From contig NZ_SPEY01000023.1 in assembly GCF_009360615.1 (NCBI RefSeq), positions 1 through 64,000 of the forward strand: a stretch of 64,000 nucleotides of DNA. The letters are read 5' to 3'. The notes below the pieces were generated by a model. It saw nothing but the letters and a program-made list of their open reading frames with translations, did no database searches and had not been told where the DNA came from. Below, one piece after another: positions 46,181 through 55,274 of the stretch (positions within the stretch are counted from its first letter, which is position 1; every line of letters starts with the position of its first letter). Source of the DNA: Comamonas sp. (lineage in GTDB: Bacteria; Pseudomonadota; Gammaproteobacteria; Burkholderiales; Burkholderiaceae_C). A program made the position numbers and the translations under genes.

Positions 46181-47125
46181 TTGACCGATCAAGACTGGAT
46201 GTCAGAAGTCCGCAGCTATGTGGGCAAGCAGTACGGGCGTGTCTATGCCTGGGACAAGGTCAACCGCCCCATGATTCGTCAGTGGTGCGAGCTGATGGGC
46301 GTGGCGGTGAAGACCGACAAGGCGGGCAAGACCATTGCTCCTCCCGCCATGCTGCAGGTCTGGTGCATGGAAGGGCCGGTGCAGAACAACTATCCGCCGG
46401 GCTCCACGAACGAGAATCCCTATGAGGTTCTGAAGCTGATCGAAGCGCACGGCTTTCCCTCCACCGTGGCGGTGAATTCGGAACTGAGCTTCGAGCGCGA
46501 TGTGGTCGAGGGAGAGGACCTGTACTACACGACTCGCCTGGAGGCCATCAGCGAGGAAAAGACGACGGCCCTGGGAACAGGCTACTTTGTGACGCAGATC
46601 ATGGAGTATTTCTCGATCAATGCCCGGGGCGGAGAGGACGAGAAAGTCGGCCAGCTGATGTTCCGCGTTTTCAAGTTCCGGCCCGCCCATGCGCCAAAGG
46701 CCGAACCCGCGCCGGCGGCGGCCGCGAAGATCAAGCGGCCCGCTCCTGGCGTGAGCGACGACAACCGCTTCTTCTGGGAAGGGCTCAAGCAAGGCAAGCT
46801 CCTGATTCAGCGCTGCAAGAGCTGCGGCGATCTGCACCACCCGCCGGGTCCCGTCTGTCCCGAGTGCCATTCGTTCGAATGGGACACCGTCCAGGCCAGC
46901 GGCCAGGGCACGGTGTACTCCTTCGTGGTCATGCACTACCCGGAGGTGCCGCCTTTCGATCATCCCAATCCCATCGGCCTGGTGGAGCTGCAGGAGGGTG
47001 TGCGCGTGATCGCCCAGCTCGTCGGCGTCGAGCCTGGCCAGGTGCAGATCGGGCAGAAGGTGCAGGTGGAGTTCAACACCTTCGACGGTGATCTGACTCT
47101 GGCCCAGTTCCGTCCCGTGGCCTGA
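46181..47125 (+). CDS. MaoC-like hydratase / DUF35 fusion (ChsH2-like)
   Basis: 314 residues, very close in length and layout to mycobacterial ChsH2. The N-terminal hotdog (FAS1-type dehydratase) domain spans about 1-165. After a proline/alanine linker comes a DUF35 domain with a zinc ribbon (CKSCGDLHHPPGPVCPEC, residues ~209-226) and an OB-fold (YSFVVMHYPEVPPF onwards). In ChsH1-ChsH2 the hotdog pair hydrates an enoyl-CoA steroid and the DUF35 part binds the aldolase Ltp2. The start is TTG 46181 with AAAGGAGA at 46169-46176. A partner MaoC and an Ltp2-like gene are in the same operon. Confidence 0.88.
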   Translation: MTDQDWMSEVRSYVGKQYGRVYAWDKVNRPMIRQWCELMGVAVKTDKAGKTIAPPAMLQVWCMEGPVQNNYPPGSTNENPYEVLKLIEAHGFPSTVAVNSELSFERDVVEGEDLYYTTRLEAISEEKTTALGTGYFVTQIMEYFSINARGGEDEKVGQLMFRVFKFRPAHAPKAEPAPAAAAKIKRPAPGVSDDNRFFWEGLKQGKLLIQRCKSCGDLHHPPGPVCPECHSFEWDTVQASGQGTVYSFVVMHYPEVPPFDHPNPIGLVELQEGVRVIAQLVGVEPGQVQIGQKVQVEFNTFDGDLTLAQFRPVA

Positions 47126-47140
47126 TGCGAGGAGGCCGTC

Positions 47141-48244
47141 ATGGATTTTCAACTCAGTGAAGACCAGCGTGCGTTTGCCGACATGGCGCAAAGCCTGTTT
47201 GCCGACTATTGCACGGACGACAAGCTGCGCGAGCACGATGCCTCGGGTCAGCCCTTCATGCAGGAGCTGTGGCAGCAGTGCGTGGCCGCAGGCCTGCACA
47301 GCATCCTGGTGCCGGAAGCTGCGGGCGGCATGGGTCTGGGCATGGGCGAGATGCTGGCCGTGCTGGAGCAGCAGGGCCGTGCGCTGGCCCAGGTTCCGCT
47401 GTGGCAGCAGCAGGTCGCTGCAGCCGCAGTTGCCAGGTTTTCCGAAGGTCAGGATGACGTCGTCCAGTCAGCCATGCAGGGCGAGTTGCTGGCTTTGTCG
47501 CTGCAGGCTGCCGTGGCCACGCGTGGAGCGGCGCTGCAGCTGCACGGGCAGCGGCTCACGGGCCAGCTGCAGGCCGTGCCGCTGGGCGAACAGGCTCGGA
47601 TGGCGCTGGTGGCTGCGGCGGCGGGCGACGAGATCAGGCTGGTGCTGGTGAGCCTGCTGGCCGACGGCGTCAGCCGTGTGGGCGGAATGCGCCAGGACTA
47701 TTGCGCGGTGGCGGACGTCTGCTTTCGCAACACGCCGGTGCTGGCGGTGCTGGGCGATCGCGCGCTGGACTGGGTCCAGGAGACCGCCATCGCCTGCCTG
47801 GCCAGCCTTCAGCAGGGCGTGACGCAGGAGCAATTGCGCCGCACGGTGGAGTATGTAAGCGAGCGCAAGCAGTTCGATCGGCCCATAGGGACCTTTCAGC
47901 TGGTCCAGGGCCAGATGGCCGACGGCTACATCCTCATGCAGGCCCAGCGCAGCGCACTGAGCCAGCTGGTCTGGCGTCTGGATGCCGGCCTGCCCTGCGT
48001 GCCGCAGGCCCATGCGGTGCGCGCCCAGTCCAGCGAACTGGGCCTCAGGGTAGGCCGCGTTGCACAACATGTGCACGGCGGCATGGGGGTGGATGTGACC
48101 TATCCCATGCACCGATTCATGTTCTGGTGCCGTGCGCTGGCTGCCGAGCTTGGCAGCGCCGAGCAGCACCTGGAAGCGCTGGGCCGTTGGCTCGCAGACA
48201 ACGACACGCTCGGCTGGAAGTACGACCTGCCCGAGGACCGCTAA
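47141..48244 (+). CDS. Acyl-CoA dehydrogenase, small-type subunit (FadE28/ChsE1-like)
   Basis: 367 residues. The ACAD fold is recognisable from the N-terminal MDFQLSEDQRAFADMAQSLF and the C-terminal SERKQFDRPIGTFQLVQGQM and HGGMGVDVTYPMHRF. The central beta domain is divergent and lacks the usual GSD/TS flavin-contact motifs. In actinobacterial steroid ACADs such a chain pairs with a second, different chain into an alpha2beta2 enzyme. The matching partner is probably the 49895 gene, two genes on. Starts 15 bp after the MaoC-DUF35 gene. Confidence 0.85.
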   Translation: MDFQLSEDQRAFADMAQSLFADYCTDDKLREHDASGQPFMQELWQQCVAAGLHSILVPEAAGGMGLGMGEMLAVLEQQGRALAQVPLWQQQVAAAAVARFSEGQDDVVQSAMQGELLALSLQAAVATRGAALQLHGQRLTGQLQAVPLGEQARMALVAAAAGDEIRLVLVSLLADGVSRVGGMRQDYCAVADVCFRNTPVLAVLGDRALDWVQETAIACLASLQQGVTQEQLRRTVEYVSERKQFDRPIGTFQLVQGQMADGYILMQAQRSALSQLVWRLDAGLPCVPQAHAVRAQSSELGLRVGRVAQHVHGGMGVDVTYPMHRFMFWCRALAAELGSAEQHLEALGRWLADNDTLGWKYDLPEDR

Positions 48245-48256
48245 GGAGACAACAAC

Positions 48257-48673
48257 ATGGCCAATCAATCTATTCGCTTCGAGACGGTGAACGTGGGCGA
48301 CGAGCTGCAATCCGTGAGCGTGCCCATCACCGTGCCGCTGATTGCCGGCGGCGCCATCGCCACGCGCGACTATTTCCCCGGTCACCATGACCGCGACGCT
48401 GCACGCGGGCTGGGCTCGCCCCATATCTTCATGAACATCCTGACCACCAACGGTCTGGTGCAGAGCTTTGTCGAGAGCTGGGCGGGCAACGAGGCGCGCC
48501 TCCTGGACCTCAGGATTCGCCTGGGTGCGCCCAACTACCCCGGCGACACCATGACGTTCACGGGCTCGGTGATCGAGAAGAACGAGGCCACGCGCAGCGT
48601 TCAGATCGCGCTCAAGGGCAGCAATTCCATGGGCTCCCATGTCAGCGGCACTGTGCAAGTGGCCCTGGTCTGA
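48257..48673 (+). CDS. MaoC-like hydratase subunit (ChsH1-like)
   Basis: 138 residues, a single hotdog fold. The hydratase loop is DYFPGHHDRDAARGLGSPHI, with Asp and His in the arrangement seen in ChsH1-type steroid enoyl-CoA hydratases, followed by FMNILTTNGLV. It would form the catalytic heterodimer with the MaoC half of the 46181 product. AAGGAGACAAC precedes ATG 48257, 12 bp after the dehydrogenase stop. Confidence 0.85.
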   Translation: MANQSIRFETVNVGDELQSVSVPITVPLIAGGAIATRDYFPGHHDRDAARGLGSPHIFMNILTTNGLVQSFVESWAGNEARLLDLRIRLGAPNYPGDTMTFTGSVIEKNEATRSVQIALKGSNSMGSHVSGTVQVALV

Positions 48674-48696
48674 GAACAGAAAGCGGAGACATTCCT

Positions 48697-49878
48697 TTGA
48701 ACGATATGAATATTTCCGGTCGCGCCGCCATTGTGGGTCTGGGCGCAACAGAATTTTCCAAGAACTCGGGCCGCACCGAGCTGCGCCTGGCCATGGAAGC
48801 CACGCTGGCTGCGCTGAGCGATGCCGGCATCGACCCCAAGGAGGTGGACGGATTTTCCTCCTACTCCGTGGACAAGGTTCCCGAGTACGAAATCGCCCGC
48901 CTGCTCGGGGCTCGCAATGTGAGCTTTTTCTCGCAGGTGCCGCATGGCGGCGGTGCGGCCTGCGGCCCCGTGCTGCATGCGGCCATGGCCGTGGCCACGG
49001 GCATTGCCAAGACCGTCGTGGTCTACCGTGCCATGAATGAGCGCAGCTGGTACAGGTTCGGCACCGGCAGCTATGGCTTCGGCAGCACGCCGTTCTTCGA
49101 CAATGTGAACTATGGCTGGTACATGCCCCATGGCTTTCACACCCCGGCCTCCTGGGTGGGCATGTTTGCGCGCCGCTACATGCACTGCTTCGGCGCTACC
49201 AGCGAGGACTTCGGCCGCGTGGCCGTGGCCGTGCGCGACTTCGCAGCCACCAATCCCAAGGCCTTTTTCTACGGCAAGCCCATCACGCTGGAGGAGCACC
49301 AGGCCAGCCGCTGGATCTGCGAGCCGCTGCACCTGCTGGACTGCTGCCAGGAGTCCGACGGTGCCGTGGCCATGGTCATCACATCGAGCGATCGCGCACG
49401 CGAGATGAAGGCCAAGCCGGTCTACATCAAGGCGGCGGCCCAGGGCATTTCCGAGGGCCAGCAGTCGATGACATCGTTCTACCGCGAAGACATCACCGGT
49501 CTGCCCGAGATGGGTCATGTCGCCAGACAGCTGTGGCAGCAAAGCCGCCTGACGCCCAAGGATGTTCAAAGCGCAGTGCTGTACGACCATTTCTCGCCCT
49601 TTGTGCTCCCCCAGCTCGAGGAGTTCGGCTTCGTCAAACGCGGCGAGGCCAAGGACTTCATCCGTGGCGGCGAGCATGCGCGCGGCGGCTCCCTGCCCAT
49701 CAACACCCATGGCGGCCAGCTGGGCGAAGCCTACATCCACGGCATGAACGGCATTGCCGAAGCCGTCCGTCAGATCCGCGGCAGCTCCGTCAACCAGGTC
49801 AGGGACGTGCACAACATGGTGGTGACCGCCGGTACCGGCGTGCCCACCAGCGGTCTGATTCTGGGCGACGAGGCCTGA
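48697..49878 (+). CDS. Thiolase-fold retro-aldolase (Ltp2-like)
   Basis: 393 residues of the sterol-carrier-protein/lipid-transfer thiolase branch. It starts AIVGLGATEFSKNSGRTE. There is no thiolase nucleophile motif (no Cys-Gly-Ser-Gly), and the C-terminal part has YDHFSPFVLPQLEEFGF and the His-containing NTHGGQLGEAYIHGMNG. Members of this branch with a DUF35 partner (Ltp2 in actinobacteria) cleave the 17-hydroxy steroid acyl-CoA into a 17-ketosteroid and propionyl-CoA. TTG 48697, eight bases after GGAG, is preferred over ATG 48706. Bile-acid degraders also use such aldolases on the C5 side chain, so either step is possible. Confidence 0.87.
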   Translation: MNDMNISGRAAIVGLGATEFSKNSGRTELRLAMEATLAALSDAGIDPKEVDGFSSYSVDKVPEYEIARLLGARNVSFFSQVPHGGGAACGPVLHAAMAVATGIAKTVVVYRAMNERSWYRFGTGSYGFGSTPFFDNVNYGWYMPHGFHTPASWVGMFARRYMHCFGATSEDFGRVAVAVRDFAATNPKAFFYGKPITLEEHQASRWICEPLHLLDCCQESDGAVAMVITSSDRAREMKAKPVYIKAAAQGISEGQQSMTSFYREDITGLPEMGHVARQLWQQSRLTPKDVQSAVLYDHFSPFVLPQLEEFGFVKRGEAKDFIRGGEHARGGSLPINTHGGQLGEAYIHGMNGIAEAVRQIRGSSVNQVRDVHNMVVTAGTGVPTSGLILGDEA

Positions 49879-49894
49879 TGCAAGGAAGACATCC

Positions 49895-51076
49895 ATGTTC
49901 ATTGACCTGACTCCCGAGCAGCATGCGCTGCGCCTGAAATGCCGCGACTACTTTCAGGCCCTGATGACACCCGAACTCAAGGCCCGCATGCGCGGTGCCG
50001 AAGGCGGAGACGAGTACCGCGCGCTGATCCGCAGGATGGGGCGCGATGGCTGGCTGGCGATTGGCTGGCCCAAGGAGTTCGGCGGCCAGGGCCTGTCGGC
50101 CACCGAGCAACTGATCTTCTTTGAGGAGGCGAACATCGCCGGGGCGCCGCTGCCGTTCGTGACCATCAGCACCGTCGGTCCCGCGCTGATGGAGCATGGC
50201 ACCGAGGCGCAGAAGAAGGAGTTTCTGCCGGGCATGGCCAGTGGCGACATCATCTTCGCCATTGGCTACTCCGAGCCCGGTGCGGGCTCCGACCTGGCCG
50301 TGCTCAAGACACAGGCCCAGCTGCACGGCGATCTGCAGACAGGTCACTTTGTGGTCAACGGCCAGAAGCTGTGGACTTCGGGCATCGAGTCGGCCGACTA
50401 CGTGTGGCTGGCTGCGCGCACCGACCAGGAGCTGGCCCGGCACAAAGGTATTTCCATCATGGTGGTGGATACCCGGGATGCGGGCTTCTCGCACACGCTG
50501 ATCCAGACCGTGGGCAATTACACGGCAGCCACGTATTTCGACAATGTTCAGGTGCCCGCCGCACGTTTGATCGGCGAGCTCAATGGCGGCTGGAAGCTGA
50601 TCACCGCCCAGCTCAACCACGAGCGCCTGGGGCTCGGTGCCTGGTCGGACAAGGTGTTCGGCCCCTTCGCCAAGGTGCTCCAGTGGGCCAAGGCCCGGGA
50701 CGAGCAGGGGCGCCGTGCGGTGGATCAGGCGTGGGTCCGACGCAGTCTGGCCGAATGCTATGCCCGCCTGGAAGCCATGCGGCTGACCAACTTCCGCATC
50801 GCGGCGAGTCTGGAGGCCGGCGCCATGGATGTGGGCCTGGCATCGGCCACCAAGGTCTATGGCTCGGAAAGCGTGGTCGAGGTGCTGCATCGGCTGATGG
50901 ACATTGTGGGCAGCAGCGCTCTGGTGCGCGGCGGCTCGGCGGCCGCCTACCTGATGGGCGAGCTGGAATACGAGCTGCGCGCCTCCACCATCAACACCTT
51001 CGGCGGTGGCACGAACGAAATCCAGCGCGAGCTGATCGCCCAGTTCGGCCTCGGCATGCCGCGTCCTCAGCGCTGA
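49895..51076 (+). CDS. Acyl-CoA dehydrogenase, large-type subunit (FadE29/ChsE2-like)
   Basis: 393 residues with all classic ACAD regions: MFIDLTPEQHALRLKCRDYF at the start, GYSEPGAGSDLAVLKTQA and NGQKLWTSG in the beta domain (flavin contacts), and TFGGGTNEIQRELIAQF at the end. The complete flavin-binding half here complements the divergent chain at 47141; together they would make the alpha2beta2 enzyme that desaturates a short steroid side-chain CoA ester. It lies directly after the aldolase gene, 16 bp apart. Confidence 0.9.
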   Translation: MFIDLTPEQHALRLKCRDYFQALMTPELKARMRGAEGGDEYRALIRRMGRDGWLAIGWPKEFGGQGLSATEQLIFFEEANIAGAPLPFVTISTVGPALMEHGTEAQKKEFLPGMASGDIIFAIGYSEPGAGSDLAVLKTQAQLHGDLQTGHFVVNGQKLWTSGIESADYVWLAARTDQELARHKGISIMVVDTRDAGFSHTLIQTVGNYTAATYFDNVQVPAARLIGELNGGWKLITAQLNHERLGLGAWSDKVFGPFAKVLQWAKARDEQGRRAVDQAWVRRSLAECYARLEAMRLTNFRIAASLEAGAMDVGLASATKVYGSESVVEVLHRLMDIVGSSALVRGGSAAAYLMGELEYELRASTINTFGGGTNEIQRELIAQFGLGMPRPQR

Positions 51077-51118
51077 TCGACGACATCTCACACATCAAGA
51101 ATACCAAGGAGACATGTG

Positions 51119-52930
51119 ATGAGCGACACGACTGTGGTGTCGCGCGAGCAGACCCAGCTCAAGCTGGATCGCCGCGCGCCCATTGCGGCCAAGTACATGG
51201 CCGATACGCCCTACACCATGGCCGATCGCCTGGAGGACTGTGCGCGGGATTTTGGCGAACGCATCTTTCTGATTGAAGGGGATGTGCGCTACACCTATGC
51301 GCAGTTCAATCAGCGCGCCAATCAGGTGGCCCGTGCGCTGCATGCGCAGGGGGTCAGAAGGGGAGATGTGGTGGCCATGGCCATCGAGAATCGTCCCGCA
51401 TTCTTCTTTGCCTGGTTCGGCGTGGCCAAGCTCGGAGCCGTGGTGGCCTTCATCAACACCCATGTGACGGGCAAGCCACTGACGCATGCGCTGGAGGTGA
51501 CCCGTGCCGGCCATGTGATCGTGGGCGAGGAATGTGCGGAGCGCTTTGCGCAGACCGAGGGTCTGAATGCCGCGCTGAATTACTGGCACTGGCCCGACGA
51601 GGACAGGCCTGCGGCCGGGGGCATCCCGCCGCACTTCGGGCCGGATCTGCAGGCGCTGGCCATGAGCCAGGACGGCGCCGCCGTGCCGCTGGCATGGCGC
51701 GAGGGCGTGCGGGCTGGCGACACGGCGCAGTACATCTTCACTTCCGGGACCACGGGCCTGCCAAAAGCCGCAGTCATCAGCCATGCACGCTGGCTGATGG
51801 CCGGAGATTCCATGCAGCTGCTGTGGGAAATCACCCGGGACGACTGCTTCTACTGCTTTCTGCCGCTCTACCACGGCGCGGCGTCCATGTCGCTGACCGC
51901 AACCGCCATGGCCGCAGGTGCGCGCATCGTGGTGCGCCGCAAGTTCAGCCGCAGCGAGTTCTGGCGCGATGTCCGCACGCATGGCATCAGCTTTTGCCAG
52001 TACGTGGGTGAGATCTGCCGCTTTCTGCTCAGCGCGCCTGCGACCGACAGGGACCGGGAGCACAGCTTGCGCAAGATGGCCGGAACCGGTCTGACGCCGG
52101 AGATCTGGCAGCAATGGATAGCACGCTTTGGTGCCGTGTTCCAGATCTATGAGGGCTGGGGCGGCACGGAGTCCAACACCAACACCATCAACCTGGACAA
52201 TCGGATCGGCTCCTGCGGTCGCGTTCCCTTCTGGGAAAAAACCAATTTGCGGCTGGTCCGCTACGACCAGGAGAAAGGCGATTACATCCGCGACGAGAAC
52301 GGCTTTCTGCAACTCGCCGGTGTGAACGAGCCCGGTGAGGCCATCGGCAGGGTCATCCAGTATCCCGGCGTGGTGGCCGGGCGCTTCGAGGGCTATACCA
52401 GCGAGGAAGCCTCGGAGAAGAAGCTGTTGCGCAATGTCTTCCAGCATGGCGACGTGTGGTGGTCTTCGGGGGATCTGCTGCGCTGCGACGAAGACGGCTA
52501 TTGCTGGTTCGTGGACCGCATCGGCGATACCTTTCGCTGGAAGAGCGAGAACGTCTCGACCATGGAGGTCGGCGATGCCCTGGGGGACTTCAGGGGGCTG
52601 GATGCAATCACCGTCTATGGCGTGCAGGTTCCCGGACACGGTGGCCGTGCAGGCATGGCCGCACTGGTGATGCAGGAGGGCGCACGGTTCGACCCCAAGG
52701 CATTCTGGGATCTGGCCGTTTCCCGCCTGCCGCGCTATGCAGCGCCGCTGTTCCTGCGCCTCATGGATACGCCGGACATGACCGGCAACTACAAGCTGCG
52801 CAAGGTCGATCTGCAAAGGCAGGGGTATGACAATGTCCCGGGCAGCGATCCGCTTTTCGTGCGCAATGACAGACTGCAGACTTATGTGCCGTTGACGGCC
52901 GAGGCGGTCGAGGAGGCTCTGCGTGGCTAG
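51119..52930 (+). CDS. Acyl-CoA synthetase of the VLACS/FATP (FadD6) type
   Basis: 603 residues, the length of very-long-chain/bile-acid CoA ligases (the SLC27/FATP group). The P-loop is FTSGTTGLPKAAVISHARW, the A5 region IYEGWGGTESN, and the FATP-type C-terminal signature region is SSGDLLRCDEDGYCWFVDRIGDTFRWKSENV. A catalytic lysine lies in GNYKLRKVDL. Animal members of this group activate bile acids, so a steroid carboxylate is a good candidate. AAGGAG at 51106-51111 supports ATG 51119 over GTG 51116. It overlaps the next gene by 8 bp. Confidence 0.88.
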   Translation: MSDTTVVSREQTQLKLDRRAPIAAKYMADTPYTMADRLEDCARDFGERIFLIEGDVRYTYAQFNQRANQVARALHAQGVRRGDVVAMAIENRPAFFFAWFGVAKLGAVVAFINTHVTGKPLTHALEVTRAGHVIVGEECAERFAQTEGLNAALNYWHWPDEDRPAAGGIPPHFGPDLQALAMSQDGAAVPLAWREGVRAGDTAQYIFTSGTTGLPKAAVISHARWLMAGDSMQLLWEITRDDCFYCFLPLYHGAASMSLTATAMAAGARIVVRRKFSRSEFWRDVRTHGISFCQYVGEICRFLLSAPATDRDREHSLRKMAGTGLTPEIWQQWIARFGAVFQIYEGWGGTESNTNTINLDNRIGSCGRVPFWEKTNLRLVRYDQEKGDYIRDENGFLQLAGVNEPGEAIGRVIQYPGVVAGRFEGYTSEEASEKKLLRNVFQHGDVWWSSGDLLRCDEDGYCWFVDRIGDTFRWKSENVSTMEVGDALGDFRGLDAITVYGVQVPGHGGRAGMAALVMQEGARFDPKAFWDLAVSRLPRYAAPLFLRLMDTPDMTGNYKLRKVDLQRQGYDNVPGSDPLFVRNDRLQTYVPLTAEAVEEALRG

Positions 52931-53990
52931 CGTCGTCGCGCAGGAGCGCGTACGGGCCAAGCCCGCAGATGTGCTGCGCTACCCCTTGGTGCCGCCCGCA
53001 GCCGATGGCAGCCATGTGGAGATCGTGCCAGGCCTGCTGTGGCTGCGCATGCCCATGCCCATGGCCCTGGACCACATCAATGTCTATCTGCTCAGGGACG
53101 GCGACGGCTGGGCACTGGTGGATACGGGACTGGGCATTCCAGGCACCTTCGAGCTGTGGGAGAAGATCTTTTCGCAGAAGCTGGCCGGACAGCCTCTGAC
53201 CCGGGTGATCTGCACTCACTGCCACTATGACCATGCGGGGGCGGCATGGTGGCTGCAGGAGCGCTTTGGCGTGCCGCTGCTCATGACCTCCGGAGAGTTC
53301 ATGATGCTGCGCTCGCTGATGGGGCCGCCGCCCGATCCGCTGCCCGAGGCGCATCGGGAGTTCTATGCCCGTGCAGGGGTGAGCAGCGAGGAGCTGGACA
53401 GCATGCTGGCGGCGATGCGCAAGGACCCGTTCATGCCCAGGCAGCCCAGCCACTACCAGCGCATTCACCCGGGCGAGCTGCTGCAGATCGGGGAGCGCCA
53501 GTGGCGCATCGTGCTGGGTGAAGGACACTCGCCCGAGCATGCCTGCCTGTACTGTGAGGACGACGGCATTCTGCTGGCCGGGGATCAGGTGCTGCCGCGC
53601 ATCACCTCGAACGTGATGGTCAGCCCCATCGAGCCCGAGGGCAATCCCCTCAGGCGCTGGCTCGATTCGCTGCATCGACTGCGCGAGCTGCCGGCCGACA
53701 CGCTGGTGCTGCCCTCGCATCAGGGGGTGTTCTACGGTCTGCACGAACGCCTGGCGCAGGTGCTGGAGCACCATGCCGAGCAGTTTGCGCTGCTGACCGG
53801 GCATCTGGGCCGGGTGGGCCGGGCCACGGCTGCCGAACTGGTGCCGGTGCTCTTTCCCCGGCTGCGCACCCCCGTGGACCGTCTGATGGCCCTAGGGGAA
53901 ACGATAGCCCATTTGAACCTGCTTCACCAGGACGGAGTGCTGTTGCGCACCGCGGGTGAAGGCAAGATTGCGTATTTCTCTTTGGCCTGA
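52923..53990 (+). CDS. Metallo-beta-lactamase-fold hydrolase (glyoxalase II-like)
   Basis: 355 residues. The zinc site is complete: THCHYDHAG (HxHxDH), GEGHSPEH, AGDQVLP and PSHQGVFYG. The C-terminal ~100 residues form the helical extension seen in CoA-thioester and glyoxalase-II-type hydrolases. A thioesterase releasing CoA from a blocked or overloaded steroid-CoA would fit the operon, but an ester or lactone substrate is possible. It starts with GTG 52923 inside the end of the ligase gene, so it is translationally coupled. Confidence 0.85.
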   Translation: MASVVAQERVRAKPADVLRYPLVPPAADGSHVEIVPGLLWLRMPMPMALDHINVYLLRDGDGWALVDTGLGIPGTFELWEKIFSQKLAGQPLTRVICTHCHYDHAGAAWWLQERFGVPLLMTSGEFMMLRSLMGPPPDPLPEAHREFYARAGVSSEELDSMLAAMRKDPFMPRQPSHYQRIHPGELLQIGERQWRIVLGEGHSPEHACLYCEDDGILLAGDQVLPRITSNVMVSPIEPEGNPLRRWLDSLHRLRELPADTLVLPSHQGVFYGLHERLAQVLEHHAEQFALLTGHLGRVGRATAAELVPVLFPRLRTPVDRLMALGETIAHLNLLHQDGVLLRTAGEGKIAYFSLA

Positions 53991-54002
53991 GGTGAGGAAG
54001 CC

Positions 54003-55199
54003 ATGACGGACCTGGAAACATTCAAACAAGAAGTGGCGCAGTGGCTGGAGGAAAACTGTCCTGCGAGCATGCGCCGGCCCATAGTCTCCGAGGAGATGGT
54101 CTGGGGCAGCTCCAGGCTGCAGTTCATGAACGAGGACCAGAAGCTGTGGTTCGAGCGCATGCGCGACCGTGGCTGGTTTGCTCCGTCCTGGCCGAGGGAG
54201 TACGGCGGAGGTGGTCTCACCCCCCAGCAGGCTCGAATCCTGGACACGGAGATGGCCCGTCTCGGCTGCCGGCAGCCCCAGTACAACCTGGGCGTGTGGA
54301 TGCTGGGGCCGGTCCTGGTGGAGGCTGGAACGCACGAGCAAAAGCTCGAACACCTGGTGCCCATGACGCGAGGGGAGCAGCGCTGGTGCCAGGGATTTTC
54401 GGAGCCCAATGCAGGCTCGGATCTTGCCAGTCTCAAGACCTCGGCCAGGCGCGTGACGGACGAGCAGGGCGATGCCTATATCGTCAACGGGGGCAAGATC
54501 TGGACGTCGGACGGAGACAAGGGCGACTGGATGTACGCGTTGGTGCGTACCAGCAGCGAAGGCAGGAAGCAGGACGGCATCAGCTTTTTGCTGATCGACA
54601 TGAAGAGCCCCGGCGTTACGGTCAAGCCCATAGAGCTGATCAGCGGAAAGTCCAGCTTCTGTCAGGTCTTTTTCGACGATGTGCGCGTGCCGGTGCGCCA
54701 GCTCGTGGGCCGGGAAGGCGAAGGCTGGGCGTTGGCCAAGAAACTGCTGCAGCACGAACGCGCCGCCATGTCCAAGTTCACGGAAGGGGGGGCGCCCTCG
54801 CACGATGCTCTGGCGACCGCATTGCCCTATATGCTGGATGAGCAGGGGCAGATCCGCGATGGTGCGCTGCGTGACAGGCTGGCCGGGCTGCTGATGGATG
54901 CGCAGGCCTTCGCACTGACCCATCGTCGGGTCACCGAAAAGGCGCTGGCGCGCCAGGATGTGACGGGGCCTTCCAGCATCATGAAGCTGGTGCAGACCGA
55001 GCAGGAAGTTGCCAAGTACGAGCTGCTGCAGCAGGTGCTGGGCTTGCGTGGCCTGGGTTGGGAAGCCGGCAATGGCCTCACGGCCGAAGAGATCGAGGTA
55101 GGCCGCGCCTGGCTGCGCTCCAAGAGCTACACGATTGCCGGCGGCAGTTCGGAGGTACAGCTCAACATCATCGCCAAGCGGGTGCTGGAGCTGCCTTGA
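54003..55199 (+). CDS. Acyl-CoA dehydrogenase (FadE26/ChsE4-like)
   Basis: 398 residues with a complete flavin-binding half: GFSEPNAGSDLASLKTSARR and NGGKIWTSDGDKGDWM. The C-terminal part ends SKSYTIAGGSSEVQLNIIAK. The GGSSE glutamate is where many ACADs have part of the active site. It pairs naturally with the next gene, which has the divergent type of chain, as FadE26 does with FadE27 in mycobacterial sterol degradation. The start ATG 54003 is 12 bp after the MBL-fold gene. Confidence 0.88.
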   Translation: MTDLETFKQEVAQWLEENCPASMRRPIVSEEMVWGSSRLQFMNEDQKLWFERMRDRGWFAPSWPREYGGGGLTPQQARILDTEMARLGCRQPQYNLGVWMLGPVLVEAGTHEQKLEHLVPMTRGEQRWCQGFSEPNAGSDLASLKTSARRVTDEQGDAYIVNGGKIWTSDGDKGDWMYALVRTSSEGRKQDGISFLLIDMKSPGVTVKPIELISGKSSFCQVFFDDVRVPVRQLVGREGEGWALAKKLLQHERAAMSKFTEGGAPSHDALATALPYMLDEQGQIRDGALRDRLAGLLMDAQAFALTHRRVTEKALARQDVTGPSSIMKLVQTEQEVAKYELLQQVLGLRGLGWEAGNGLTAEEIEVGRAWLRSKSYTIAGGSSEVQLNIIAKRVLELP

Positions 55200-55274
55200 G
55201 CCGCTGGCTGCAGCAGGGCTTGTCCTGCTGCGGCGCCAGCGCAGTGGATCATGAAAAGAAATGGAGACCGGAAT